DNA of 64,000 nt from the NCBI GenBank assembly GCA_019925795.1, contig CM034314.1, positions 24,979,774-25,043,773 on the forward strand. Direction: 5' to 3'. The translations under genes and the position numbers were made by a program. The notes beneath the pieces are model-generated. The model saw nothing but the letters and a program-made list of their open reading frames with translations. It was not told where the DNA came from and made no database searches. Source of the DNA: Dendrobium chrysotoxum (Eukaryota > Streptophyta > Magnoliopsida > Asparagales > Orchidaceae). Of this stretch, positions 22,330-32,700 are shown one piece after another. The number at the start of each line of letters is the position of its first letter. Positions within the stretch are counted from its first letter, which is position 1.

Positions 22330-23280
22330 CAAATATGACATGTTTACTGTTTAATCAAATGTTTCGACAAAATAAATCCAATGAGCCAAAAGTCATACTA
22401 TTCTGACATAATTTCATAATCAAGGAAATCGATATAGGCTATCAAATGGAGAGTTTTGGATATTCTCCATGCATATGAGCATTCCACTTTAAAAAATCAA
22501 TAAACATGCCCCTACTCTCTACAAAAAGAGGGTAGGAATTAGAGCTTGGAGCTAAAGCCTAAACTCTCTCTTGAGATTCAAGAGAGTGCTAAGGCTCTAA
22601 GATTCTTGAGCAACACCTTGAGCACTACCGTTAGGTCATCTTTTGACCGTTAATAGTGGGCCTTCGCCGGTCGACCACTGTGCTGGAACACTTTTGACGG
22701 GCTACGGTGCTCAGTTGACAATCGTCCGACTATAGTCTTCGGACCACCGTCGCCTGACAATAGTTCTCGGACAACTGTATGTTGATTACGGTTCTTAAAT
22801 CACTATCACTCAACTATAGTTCTCAAACCATCATCACTCGACTATAGTTCTCGAACCTCCATCGCCCGTTTACAATGGTCCTTCTAACCACTATTGCCCA
22901 CCGACTAAGGTCCTCTGACAATAATCTTTTGGCTATTATCACTGGGCTATTCCAACACCTACTAGCTTCATCACCTATCATTGCTAATAATGCCAACACA
23001 CATCATTACTTACAAGATCAATGTCCATCATTGAAATCAACTCTAACTCCCAATTTCATTTATATTGGAGCCCTGCCAACACTTTCAACTTCAACCACAT
23101 AATATATTCTTTATATTGTATTAATATTTTCCCTCAAAGTAAGAGCATCATTTATAATGAACAACAAATCCTAGTGGAAACATTTCAACTATGTCATATC
23201 CTGTGATTCTTCCATGTAAATAATATAGTATCTATTATGATTCTCGCACTTCTCTCTCTTACTTGTGTGCGCTAGATACT
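22330..23280 (+). repeat. Second diverged LTR-like fragment
   Basis: Begins with AAATATGACATGTTTACT and AATAAATCCAATGAGCC, similar to the mid-LTR words of elements A and B. A short array at 22690-22930 follows, built on GACTATAGTTCTCGAACC with ATCGCC, related to block B2 of element B. Boundaries are not defined. Confidence 0.4.
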
Positions 23281-23627
23281 TGTTCCAAACTAGGACGTTA
23301 AATTATCCGATTCTCTACAACCATAAATGAAAGCACGCAACAATTTTATTTTTTTCTTTAAATCATAAAACAACAGCATATTTTAAGAAAATGATGATTT
23401 ACTGTAGTGCTTTCATGACTACTACTTCTAATAATAATAATACATATTATAAAAATTAAAAAAATAATAGAAAAAAATAATAAAGCTTGCTAATCCAAAT
23501 GAATAACGAAAAAATAGATATCATAAAATGAGTTAGTTACAAAAATACTCTAAAAAATTCCAGAATTCAGCTTCATGGCTCAGAAACGTGCTTATTTTGT
23601 TTTGGGTCAAAGATGAACGCCACAGCC
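23281..23627. other. AT-rich spacer
   Basis: No gene recognised. Contains AATAATAATA and AAAATAATAGAAAAAA runs near 23430-23480. Confidence 0.35.
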
Positions 23628-23666
23628 ATCTGGGTTTGATCGAGCCCATCCACAACTGACCCATAA
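23628..23666 (+). repeat. 39-bp direct repeat, copy 1
   Basis: Matches 24341-24379 in 38 of 39 positions (starts ATCTGGGTTTGATCGAGCC). It brackets the Mutator-type MITE and the GC-richer patch. Confidence 0.8.
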
Positions 23667-23763
23667 TCTACTTGAACCGTTGAACCTCGTCGCGGTTTAG
23701 GTGTAGTCCATTTGATACTTCCTCGTGCACAGATTAGAAATGAGAGTGTGCCACCAAGTTTTG

Positions 23764-24037
23764 GGGAAATTATTCAGTGTGGAGTCTGAACGTAGAGGAT
23801 CTTTCGGATTACTATGTACGCTATGCGTATGCACTGCATAAGCTCTGCGTACTTACTGTATTTTTGTAGATACGCAGTAAATAAGCAACAAATAATTAGT
23901 TGTGAGGATTTGCTGCTTATTTACTGCGTATTTACAAATACGTATAGTGTAAACATGATGTACGCAGAGAGCGTAAGCAGTGCTTCCAGTAATCCGGACG
24001 ATCCTCTACGTTCGGAATCTGCACAGAATAATTTCCC
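23764..24037. mobile_element. Mutator-type hairpin MITE, 274 bp
   Basis: Nearly the whole element is a foldback. The outer arms of about 50 bases start GGGAAATTATTC on both strands. The inner arms continue with GCAGTAAATAAGCAACAAAT opposite the complement of ATTTGCTGCTTATTTACTGC, leaving only a tiny loop near 23897. Flanks are CAAGTTTTG (23755-23763) and CAAATTTTG (24038-24046), a 9-bp duplication with one change, the length typical of Mutator-like elements. Transcription would give a long hairpin RNA. Confidence 0.75.
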
Positions 24038-24046
24038 CAAATTTTG

Positions 24047-24340
24047 AGGCCATTCATATTTTCGACCTCATCAATCTCCATTCTGCCAAAGTCGATATCC
24101 AGCAAAGCCCAGCGTCACCAATGCTTCTGCCGCTGCCGAAATTAATTTGCATCTGTGTCCATAGAACCGACAGATCTCCGTCCGGCCTTCCAGATCCTGC
24201 CAACCAGCTCGCTTGTTGCTCGATTCCTGCATTAGCACCATGGCTGTATGATCCGCCAAACCTTATTCCTTCTTCCCCAGAACCACGCAGTGTCAATCAA
24301 TCCACTAGCAGATCACAGTTTGTTTCTTTGCTTCCTTCAT
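24047..24340. other. GC-richer patch, possible captured gene fragment
   Basis: Distinctly richer in G+C than its surroundings and open on both strands: about 100 codons on plus and 80 codons on minus, the latter with GSYSHGANAGIEQQASWL. I recognise no domain. It could be a fragment of a host exon or 5' leader carried by a transposon. Confidence 0.25.
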
Positions 24341-24379
24341 ATCTGGGTTTGATCGAGCCCATCCACAACTGATCCATAA
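24341..24379 (+). repeat. 39-bp direct repeat, copy 2
   Basis: See 23628-23666; one C/T difference. Confidence 0.8.
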
Positions 24380-26434
24380 CATCAGTTTCATGTCAATCTC
24401 CCTAAATTCCTTTCCCTTTTGCCTCTAATATATAGAAGATCTATCAAGATACACATCCAAGTCTCTCCTGGGAACTTGGTAACGGTGACTGGCCCCTCCA
24501 CCAGATCTCACTGCAAAATACTTCACATTGAGCTTGGGTAAGTTTATTGTGCGAAGAATGAGTAATGTTCGAAATAAACAATATAAACAGTACTTAGTGT
24601 TGGATCCGAATTTGTTTGTATTTGAGACCAGATTTTAGTAGCAATCAATCTTGAAAATAAAAAGCAGAAAACCTAGTGCAACTTCGGTGGGTATGGAGGG
24701 TTGAGTATAGACGAGAGCGCAAAGTATGCTTAAAATTGTCAAAAAGTATCAAAAGGTCATGAATGTGTATAAAAGAAGATCTAAAATGTGTCTCTTTAAA
24801 TTTTATTTATAGGGCTTACAGGACTAAAAGGAAGGATAGGTACGATAAAAAGTAAAATACAATATTAATTAGGACCCATTACAGATTGTATATGACACGT
24901 GGTATGAACTAGTAGAGATTTTCATAACTTTGTGCCCATAATATAACTCTTGATTACAAGGTGAGTCTCCAAGATAAGTCATACAAGATGAGTCTTCATG
25001 GGTGAGTATTATAGACATAGAGGCGAGTGCCTAGAGGGCATACTTCATCTTTAAGAGCAAAGGGGAAGTCCTTTGATGTGTTGATAATCAATAGTGCATG
25101 ACTTTCTAAGTCTAGAGGGTCGTAGTTATGGACCCATGAAGCATGCACCTTTGTAACTAGATAAGGGGATGTTAGGGGTGAATTGATAGCTTCGATAATA
25201 GTGAGTGGCCTTGAGAGGCTGGTCTTGATCAAGGCGAGTGTCTTTCTAAAGTAAGAAACAAATCTATATGAGTCCCTTAGTGCGTATGCTCGGGTGACTT
25301 CTTAATTTGGATGAGTCACATTCCTTGTTGGTGAGTGCCTTAAGCAAATGACATGATTTCTTTGGTTGAGTTCTCCTACTAAAATCTTCTAGGAACATAT
25401 GAACAATCAACATGAACATGCATTAGTATATATTTAGTTTCAAGATTCACATGCCCCTTTTATATGCGAATGGAAAAAAGGAGAAGTGAGTTTTTGATGA
25501 GTATTTAATGCTTTTATCCTATAGTCAAAAGGAGAGTAAGCAAACATTATTGCCCTCTTATTACTATATTCATGAGCATCATGCACATTCCTCATCATGA
25601 TAATGATTTGATTCCACTCACTTTTCTTCCTATAAATACTGGCTTGAGGAGTGCCATCTCCTTACATCTAATCCTTTATTGACAATAGAATTGCTCAAGA
25701 TGGCAGAAATAGACCCCACCAAGCTTATTATTTCTATCTTTAAGAGAGTGAATAGGTCAAATCTTTGCAAATAGAAATAGATGGAATATGAAGGGAGGAA
25801 GACAAAGTCAATAGAGACGAAGGCTGTGGCAGTTAAGGTGGCTGACCATATGGACTCAGGACTGGTAGATCTATTGGTTCCCACCCATACTATGTTAGTG
25901 AAGGTGGAAGTGATTATGGTACCATTAATTGCTAAGTTGCCCACTTTAGTGCCGACAACCATATTTTTCTTGACTTTTGAGAGGCTAAGTAGAGTAGTTC
26001 TCCCATCGAGGTTTGATAATGTACCTTCAACTATCAATAGAGCATAATATAACCTTATTAAGCGAGTATGAAGGTGGCACCCACTGAGGATATGGATCCC
26101 CCCCTAAAATGGAAGTGAGCACCATGATGGTCGATTCTACTAATTGTTAGGGTGAAGGTAAAGAGAATTATTTATAAATTCTTGAGAGAGTATTATCTTG
26201 TTGTTGAACTTCACCTTCAACCAGTTAGTTAAGGATGTTCCTTATAATACTTGCTACTTTTAAAACTGCTAAGACTCTTTTCCATAACTATGTATGTTCT
26301 ATATTTATAATTAGAGTTTTTAGAATTGAAATGAAAAAGTCTTCATTTGAAATAGGAAAATTTTCTCAAGAAGCTATGCGATAATAATCAGTAGAGAACT
26401 GAGACGTTTTCCTCTCTATTTAAGAGTAGAAATA
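24380..26434. other. Unassigned AT-rich region with TATA motif
   Basis: Mostly unrecognised. The words GGCGAGTGCC, GTGAGTGCC and GATGAGTC recur between 24960 and 25350. A TATAAATA lies at 25632-25639, about 70 bases before an ATG at 25700. This could be an LTR or promoter of an unknown element, but no repeat partner is seen in the window. Confidence 0.3.
25700..26047 (+). other. Unrecognised reading frame, two internal stops
   Basis: From ATG 25700 the frame reads MAEIDPTKLIISIFKRVNRS and, after two TAG codons near 25772-25780, continues open from an ATG for 88 codons to 26047 (ends VPSTINRA). It is Val/Thr-rich without a recognisable domain and lies about 70 bases downstream of a TATA-like motif. 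It may be a decayed gene of an unknown element or chance. No function can be given. Confidence 0.2.
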
Positions 26435-26442
26435 GTGGGACC

Positions 26443-27019
26443 TAGGGGTGTCAAATTTTGACACGAGACGAAAATCCGACTCGAACCCAACCCGGAATTT
26501 TCGGGTTTGACCCGACCCATTTCTCAAACGGGTCGGGTTCGGGTTGCAAAAATCGACCCGTTTGAAAAACGGGTCAGGTTCGGGTTGACCCGGCGGGTTG
26601 CCGGGTCAACCCGATAACCCGTTTAATTTAAAAAAAAAACCAAATTTCCCGCCTTTCCCACGCCCGCTGCCTGCGCGCCCGCTGCCCCGCTGCCCCGCGC
26701 GCCCGCGCCCGCTGCCCCGCTGCCCCGCGCCCGCTGCCCAGCTGCCGCGTGTCCGCGCGGACCGCACCCCACTGCCCCGCGCGCCGGCTGCCCCGCTGCC
26801 CCGCTGCCCCGAGCCCGCTGCCCCGCGCTGCCTCGCTGTTGCGTTTCGCGCGGCTTCCCGTGTCGGGTTGGGTCAACCCGGCAACCCGCCGGGTCGGGTC
26901 CGGATTTAGATTTCTGACCCATTTTCTTACCCGGGTCGGGTTAGGGTCAACCCGTTTGTAACGCGGGTGATTCCGAGTTCGACCCGAACCCGACCCGTGA
27001 CCCGAATTTGACACCCCTA
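26443..27019. mobile_element. hAT-type non-autonomous transposon, 577 bp
   Basis: Inverted ends TAGGGGTGTCAAATT / AATTTGACACCCCTA, bordered by an exact 8-bp duplication GTGGGACC (26435-26442 and 27020-27027), the size typical of hAT elements. Inside the ends are many copies of CGGGTCGGGTT and its complement. The core (about 26648-26870) is extremely GC-rich, made of CCGCTGCCCCGCGC-like words. Open frames in the core on both strands come from this low complexity. No transposase is present. Confidence 0.85.
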
Positions 27020-27027
27020 GTGGGACC

Positions 27028-27901
27028 ACAATGGTGTTGTGCATAGCGGCACTGCCCTATCTATGCAAGATAATAATTTTTGAGAGAGCTACTTGCTGGA
27101 GGAGAGCCTGTGGCACTAAGCTCTCTATTTGGGAATATTTGAGAGAATCTAAAAGATTTTGGCCTAGCGTAGTGGCTCTGACCACTAAAAAATGTTTTAT
27201 TTATAAAAATCTAAATTGATTTCCCTCATTGCCCTCATTCTTAGCTTGTTGGAGAAGGAAAGGAGGGGAAAGAGGAGAGATAAAGAAAGAGAAGGATTCA
27301 GAGGTCACAGTGCAAGATTCCTCCATCAGGCCAGTTAAGAGATTTATTCTGCTCAAGGTAGGCTCTCAATACTCCATTTCTAGTTTCAATTTTAGTACTT
27401 CTATGCAACATTATGGGGTAAAATATTTTTTTCAATGAGTATAACAAACTTTACATCATGCAATTTTTTGATATAATGTAGGTTGTTTCATTTTGATCAT
27501 TTTTATTGTAAGAAGTCAATTTTTTATCGAGTAATGCCCATCTATACAAAAATATTAAATATTATAAGTTTAAATAATATTTTTGGCAATGGCTATAGTT
27601 TAATTAATGCCTTAAATTTATGTTTTAAATATTCTCTATACATAATTCTCTAAAAAGTATGGTTGAATCTGTATGCAAATTGGGCATCTGTCAACTCCAT
27701 AAAATGATAGACATATATATTTATATTCATGTGTAGTGCTTTATATTTGTTAATATTGATCATTTCTATGTATGTATGTTGTGTTCATATAGAGGAAGTT
27801 CTAAAATTAGAAATATTTTAAGTGTACTACAAGTTCTATTATATAGAATAAAATCTCTATTTTGTTTTATTTCGCTTCTGGCCTTATTTATTATGTATAG
27901 A
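27028..27901. other. Spacer, AT-rich, purine tract
   Basis: 27250-27300 is purine-rich (GGAAAGGAGGGGAAAGAGGA). The rest is AT-rich. No gene recognised. Confidence 0.35.
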
Positions 27902-28123
27902 TGTAACAGCTCAAACTCTTAACTATCGACATATTATCCACTTTGGCCTAAGAGCCTCATGGATTTATCTTATTGGTGTAACTTTCCAGGATGTCACCCA
28001 TTCTAGGATTTCTCCAAGATGAGTATGCTTAACTATGGAGTTTCTTAAATAAAATTTCAACTAATACACCAAAAGCCACCTTGATGTTTAAAAGTTTAGA
28101 ATTTTTTTACTTGAGGGGTTTCA
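27902..28123 (-). repeat. Cassandra-like LTR, copy 1
   Basis: TG...CA bounded. The 5S-like block is at about 27990-28055 with several changes in the A-box part. Confidence 0.75.
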
Positions 28124-28352
28124 CAATCTCCCTCACTTAAGTAACCAACATCCTCATTAGTATCCCTATCCTAGAATCATCCACCAGGCAGATAGGATTC
28201 TAAAGGTGGCATCTACAAGTTCAAATGGTGACTCCCACCATGTAGCACTTTATCTCATATAGGGTTTAAGAGATGGTTCCCATGGCTTAGCACTATGTCT
28301 TGTATGGAACTTAGTTCCCATATTTTTGTTGGTGAAGTATTCTAATACCATT

Positions 28353-28574
28353 TGTAATAACCTAAACTCTTAACAATTGAGATATTATCTGCTTTTGGTA
28401 TATGGGCCTCATGGTTTTGTCCCGTTGGTGTAACTTCCCATGAGGTCACCCATCCTAAGATTTTTTTAGGATGAGCACACTAACTGTGGAGTTTCTTAAA
28501 CAAAATTTCAACCATTACACTGAATGGCACCTCTATGATTAAGAGTTTAGATTCTTGTTATTTAAAGGCTTTCA
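28353..28574 (-). repeat. Cassandra-like LTR, copy 2
   Basis: Contains the best-kept 5S C-box (GAGGTCACCCATCCTA on plus at about 28443-28458). Confidence 0.8.
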
Positions 28575-28802
28575 TAATATCCCTCACTTAAGTAACTGAT
28601 GTCCTCATCAGTATCCCTATCCTAGAATCATCCACCAAGAAGATAGGATTTTAGAGGTGTCCCCTACAATTTCAAGTGGTGACTCCACCCATATAGCACC
28701 TTATCCTATATAGGGCTCAAGATATGGTTTCCATGCCATAACACTTTATTTTGTATGGTACTTAGTTCCAATTTTCCAACTGGTGTATTACTCTTAAACT
28801 AT

Positions 28803-29019
28803 TTGTATTAGCCCAAACTCTTAACTATTAAGATTCTATCCACTTTGGAGCCTCATAGTTTTTTCAAGTTGGTGTAATGTCCAAGGAGGTTACCCATCCC
28901 AGGATTTCTTCAGGATGAGCACGCTTAACTCGGGGGTTTCTTAAATAAAATTTCAACCAATACACCAAAAGGCATCTCAATGTTTAAGACTTTAGATTCT
29001 TTTTACTTAAGGGGTTTCA
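28803..29019 (-). repeat. Cassandra-like LTR, copy 3
   Basis: Ends GGGGTTTCA at 29019, after which the repeat stops. The 5S-like block keeps GAGCACGCTTAACTCGGGGG (plus view). Confidence 0.75.
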
Positions 29020-30050
29020 TAGTAGATATAGAAGATGATTTCTACTTCAGGCCTCATTTATTATATGTAGATGTTAGAGATTATTTCTATTTATGGTCTC
29101 ATTATTAGTTACAGATGTAGGAGATGCAAGGGAGGTATAAGTGGAAATGGTGCTATAAGTAGGCTTCCTGATGTATGCATCTTATATTTTATGTTCTGCT
29201 TAAACAAGTAATGCATTTTAATTTATGTACTTAAAAACTTCTATTTCTAATATGGACCATGAGTTGAAGTGATACTCAATTTTTGTATAACTTATGTTCT
29301 GATACTGATATAATTTCTTAACCAATAAAAGTTCATCTTTGAGTATAGTGCACATAACATGTTAGTGTCGTAGAATATTTTAATTATTTCTTATCATAAT
29401 GATAACTATTATCTAAACATTTTATAAAACTTTTTATTTAAATACTATAATAAGGACTTGATTTCTAATATAGAAGTTTGGATAGCCTATTTAGCGTATG
29501 AATGCTCACCCCATGTGTTTATAAAATTTAAACAAAATAGAAAAGTCCAATATAGTAGAGATTGACAAAGGCAAGACTGTCAAGGGCTTTTTTGTTGAGG
29601 TATTTTTTAGTCTAGTATATATATTTTGATATATAAATCAAATTTGTACTAGATTTTTTTGTAAATGACTCTTTCAGAATGAAATTTGGATGATTATCTA
29701 TATTATTTAATTATTTTAGACTATTATGTTTGCTCTAGTATGTTTTATATTATGGATGAGATAGCTAGGTTTAGTGTTTAATTTTTTCATTAGGTTTAAT
29801 GGCATTTAAAAGTGCTATCAAAATGAAGATATGGAAAAATTCACTTGTATCCAGAGTTATTAGGAATGATATGTAGATATCAGATATGACTTGGGGCAGT
29901 TTTGTTTTATTTTTGATTTATATATGTGTTATATGTGAGAATAGTTTAGCCTCCTCCCCCATATTTATGTAATATATTGAAAGTGTTTCTAAGAATGAAC
30001 ACCCAATATCTAGATGTAGTTTATGAATAAAGTTCTAGTTGGGTTGCTAT
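29020..30050. other. AT-rich region before element G
   Basis: Near 29040-29130 short copies of TTTCTACTTCAGGCCTCATT resemble the left flank of the Cassandra multimer (27870-27900). The remainder may include the lost 5' LTR of element G but no partner could be matched. Confidence 0.35.
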
Positions 30051-30104
30051 TATTCAGAGTACTATTGGGGTGGTAACATCTAATTTTATAATATAGTTTA
30101 CTGG

Positions 30105-31085
30105 CTTTGTAACCCATCTTCGAGGAGAAGCTTATACTTGGATGGTTAGAGTTAAGGGTGATGATATGGATAAACATTTACAATTAATTTTTAGATTGAA
30201 GCCTCCTCATTTCTAGGGAGCACTAGAATCTAAGGTATTTGAGTATTGGTTTATGAGGCTGGAGAAGTCCTTTGGTAGCATGTAATATTTAAAAGGTAAG
30301 AAGGTTCCTTTTTCCATTTTTTTCTAGATGGATAAACAAAGTACTGGTGGATTCATCAGCAAAGAAAAATGGTTTTAGGGTAGATCAAATTTAGAGATCT
30401 CTTGGGAGGAGTTTCCTGAGATCTTTTGGAGCTGGTTTATGCTGGAAAGTAGATGTAGGAGATATTCTTGATATTGTTCTAGGGAAGAAAGACTATTATG
30501 CTAGGAAGTAGTTGTTAGCTAGGAAGTAGATGTAGGAGTCTTCTTCTAGATTTTTCTTGGGGAGCAAGACTATTATGTAGTATGAGGCATAATTTAATGC
30601 ACTTTTCTGGTATGCTCCATAGTTAGATAATATTCTCGAAGAAAAGTTTAATCATTATTTGAGTGGTTTGAAAGATAATTTGAGGCAAACCTTAGTTTCA
30701 TTTCATATACAAGATTTTTTTTAGATCATCGAGAGAGCATATTTAATTGAGAATGATTTGATGTCCACTCTATAGTGGTAGGAGGCCAACAAGAAGAGAT
30801 CTAGAGGTGAAACATCTAGAAGTGGTGTTAGCAGCAAGAAGCGTACATTTGGAGTTGTGATTCTAAGAGGCGAAGAGTTGTATATTAAGGAGTCTAGGTT
30901 GATCAGTATCATTTGTAGTGCTCCAGCCTATGGATTTTATAGGAAGAGGCATAAATATAAATGGTATCAATTTATAAGGCAGTACATTAGGTGTGGTCAG
31001 TCTAGTCACAGCTGGCTCATTATTGGTCATAGGACCCAAAGGGGAGATCTAAGGAAAGAAGGAGCTAGAGACTATCAGTGGTAGC
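30105..31085 (+). pseudogene. gag remnant of element G
   Basis: Decayed Retrotrans_gag: RLKPPHF, then VFEYWFMRLEKSFGSM, FNHYLSGLKDNLRQTLVSFHIQDF and a basic region (KKRSRGETSRSG). A broken zinc-knuckle block at about 30990-31010 (IRCGQSSHS) follows. At least eight stops. In the family gag forms the particle and binds RNA. Confidence 0.6.
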
Positions 31086-31263
31086 CTTGCCTAGAGCTAT
31101 TAGCAAAGAATTATCTTCCTGTAGTAAATACTGATTAAGTGGTATGCAATTTGGTGGATCAGTAAAAGGGGATCATAGAGAGTCTAACGTAGTAGTTTGC
31201 AATGCTTAAGTGCATCATAGTGCATATAATCTAACTCAATAGGAGAAAAAAGATGCACTAAAC

Positions 31264-31554
31264 ATGGTGACAAATATGAATTTTATTTCTATAATATCCT
31301 ATTATATTTTATATGAATCTAAAGTGAGCCAATCTTTTCTATCTGAGCATGTTCTGAATTATTTGGGTTTAGTTCCTGATCCTTTGTTATCTATTTTGCA
31401 TATTATCTTGTCCACGGGAGATCATCTAATTTCTAGACAAATTTGTAAGTGTGAAATTAAAATTTCAAATGGGAAGGTAGGATCAGAGCTAATTATCTTA
31501 CCATTGATGGAGTTTGATGTGATTGTGGGTATTGAATTTCTGAGTAAATTTTGA
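31264..31554 (+). pseudogene. Aspartic protease remnant of element G
   Basis: Open for 96 codons. SQSFLSEHVLNYLGLVPDPL, then ISRQICKCEIKISNGKVG and LPLMEFDVIVGIEFLSKF match the order of blocks around and after the active site in Ty3/gypsy proteases. The DSGAS catalytic motif is not visible (the place reads LYESKVSQSF), so the enzyme is dead. Confidence 0.65.
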
Positions 31555-31779
31555 GATTAGATTAGTTGTAGTAAGAAGTGTGTGACTTTGTGTGATAATG
31601 GAGAAATATTTTAATTTCAAGTTGCCAAAAGTTTTTTATCTTCTTTAATATATGTGTTACAAGTTGATAAGTGTTGGGAAAGGGGAGCTCTATTTTTTTG
31701 GCTTGTGTGAAAGACTTGAATAAATCTATTGGGGGTATTAAAAGTATCCCTATTGTAAGAAAATTCCTTTATGTCGACC

Positions 31780-32700
31780 TGAGGAGTTAGTGAGTCTACC
31801 TCCAGAGAGAGAGAGGTAGAGTTCTAAATTGAAGTAGTGCCTAGTATGCTCCCAATAGAAAAAATCCTATAGGATGGGACCAAAAAATTGCAGAATAGGA
31901 CCAAAAGAATTTCATGAGTTAAAAGTTTAATTGTAGGAGCTGCTAGATAAAGAATTTATATGATCAATTGTATCTCTGATGGGAGATCCTATATTGTTTA
32001 TATAGAAGAAGGATGGATTATTATAAATGTAAACTGATTATAGAGAATTGATTAAGTAGAATATTAAAATAAATATCCACTGCCCAAGTTTAATGATTTG
32101 TTCGATCAACTGGAAGGTCCAACTGTGTTTTCTAAGATTATTTATAGATATGGTTTTCATAAGTTAAGGGTGATAACTTAAAATGTAAGGAAGAAAATAT
32201 TAAAGATTGGGTATAGGCTGCATGAATTTTTGGTGCTATTCAGAGTAACGAATCCACTAGTTATATTTATGGATTTTATGTATAGGGTGTTTAGGGAGTA
32301 TTTTGATGAATAAAAGATGTTCATGCAAAATATTTGTGGTTGATGTTAAAGACCCTAAAGCAACACAAGTTATATGCTAAATTTTTTAAGTGAAAATTTT
32401 GGTTGATTTTGTAGCATTTTTAGGGCATATTATAAGCAAGTAAGAAGTCTCCATAGATCCCCAAAGGTGCAAGCTATTGTAAATTGGTTAAGGCTAACTT
32501 CAGTGATAGAGGTTTGTAGTTTTTTTGGCATGGTAGGGTATTACAGGAAGTTTATCAAAAGTTTTTTACAAATTGTGATTCCATTGAAAAAACTAACTCA
32601 AAATCTTGTGTCATTTAACTGGACACAAGAGTGTGAAGCTACTTTCTAGAAGCTAAAAGTGTTTATAGTGTCAGCTTCTATGCTGACTATTTTATGAAGT
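31780..32700 (+). pseudogene. Reverse transcriptase remnant of element G
   Basis: Starts after a PEELVSLPPERE block. Pieces of the fingers and palm are readable (YPLPKFNDLFDQLEGPTVFSK, NPLVIFMDFMYRVFREYFDE), but the YVDD catalytic segment is missing, replaced by a short rearranged stretch near 32320-32380. The thumb/connection follows as VCSFFGMVGYYRKFIKSFLQI (32511-32570) and FNWTQECEATF. Confidence 0.65.

Larger units (their letters stand above)
27902..29019 (-). mobile_element. Cassandra-like TRIM multimer (LTR-int-LTR-int-LTR)
   Basis: Three LTRs of 217-222 bp start at 27902, 28353 and 28803, a period of 450-451 bp, with two internal segments. Each LTR contains, on the minus strand, a stretch matching the promoter part of plant 5S rRNA: an ACTCC..AGTTA..GTGCT block followed by TAGGATGGGTGACCTC. 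At the junction near 28338-28352 the minus strand reads TGGTATTAGAATAC, a decayed initiator-tRNA-Met PBS, and CTTAAGTGAGGGAGAT at the other end of the internal part looks like a polypurine tract. These are the hallmarks of the non-coding Cassandra TRIM, transcribed by RNA polymerase III in its family. No protein is encoded. Confidence 0.8.

Noticed and set aside
26598..27044. Pro/Arg/Ala-rich frames of about 100-138 codons on both strands
   Set aside because: They lie in the GC-only core of the hAT-type element; low complexity, overlapping in several frames.
28430..28510. A 5S rRNA gene
   Set aside because: Only the promoter-like part of 5S matches, inside a TG...CA LTR repeated at a 450-bp period; it is a Cassandra-like LTR.
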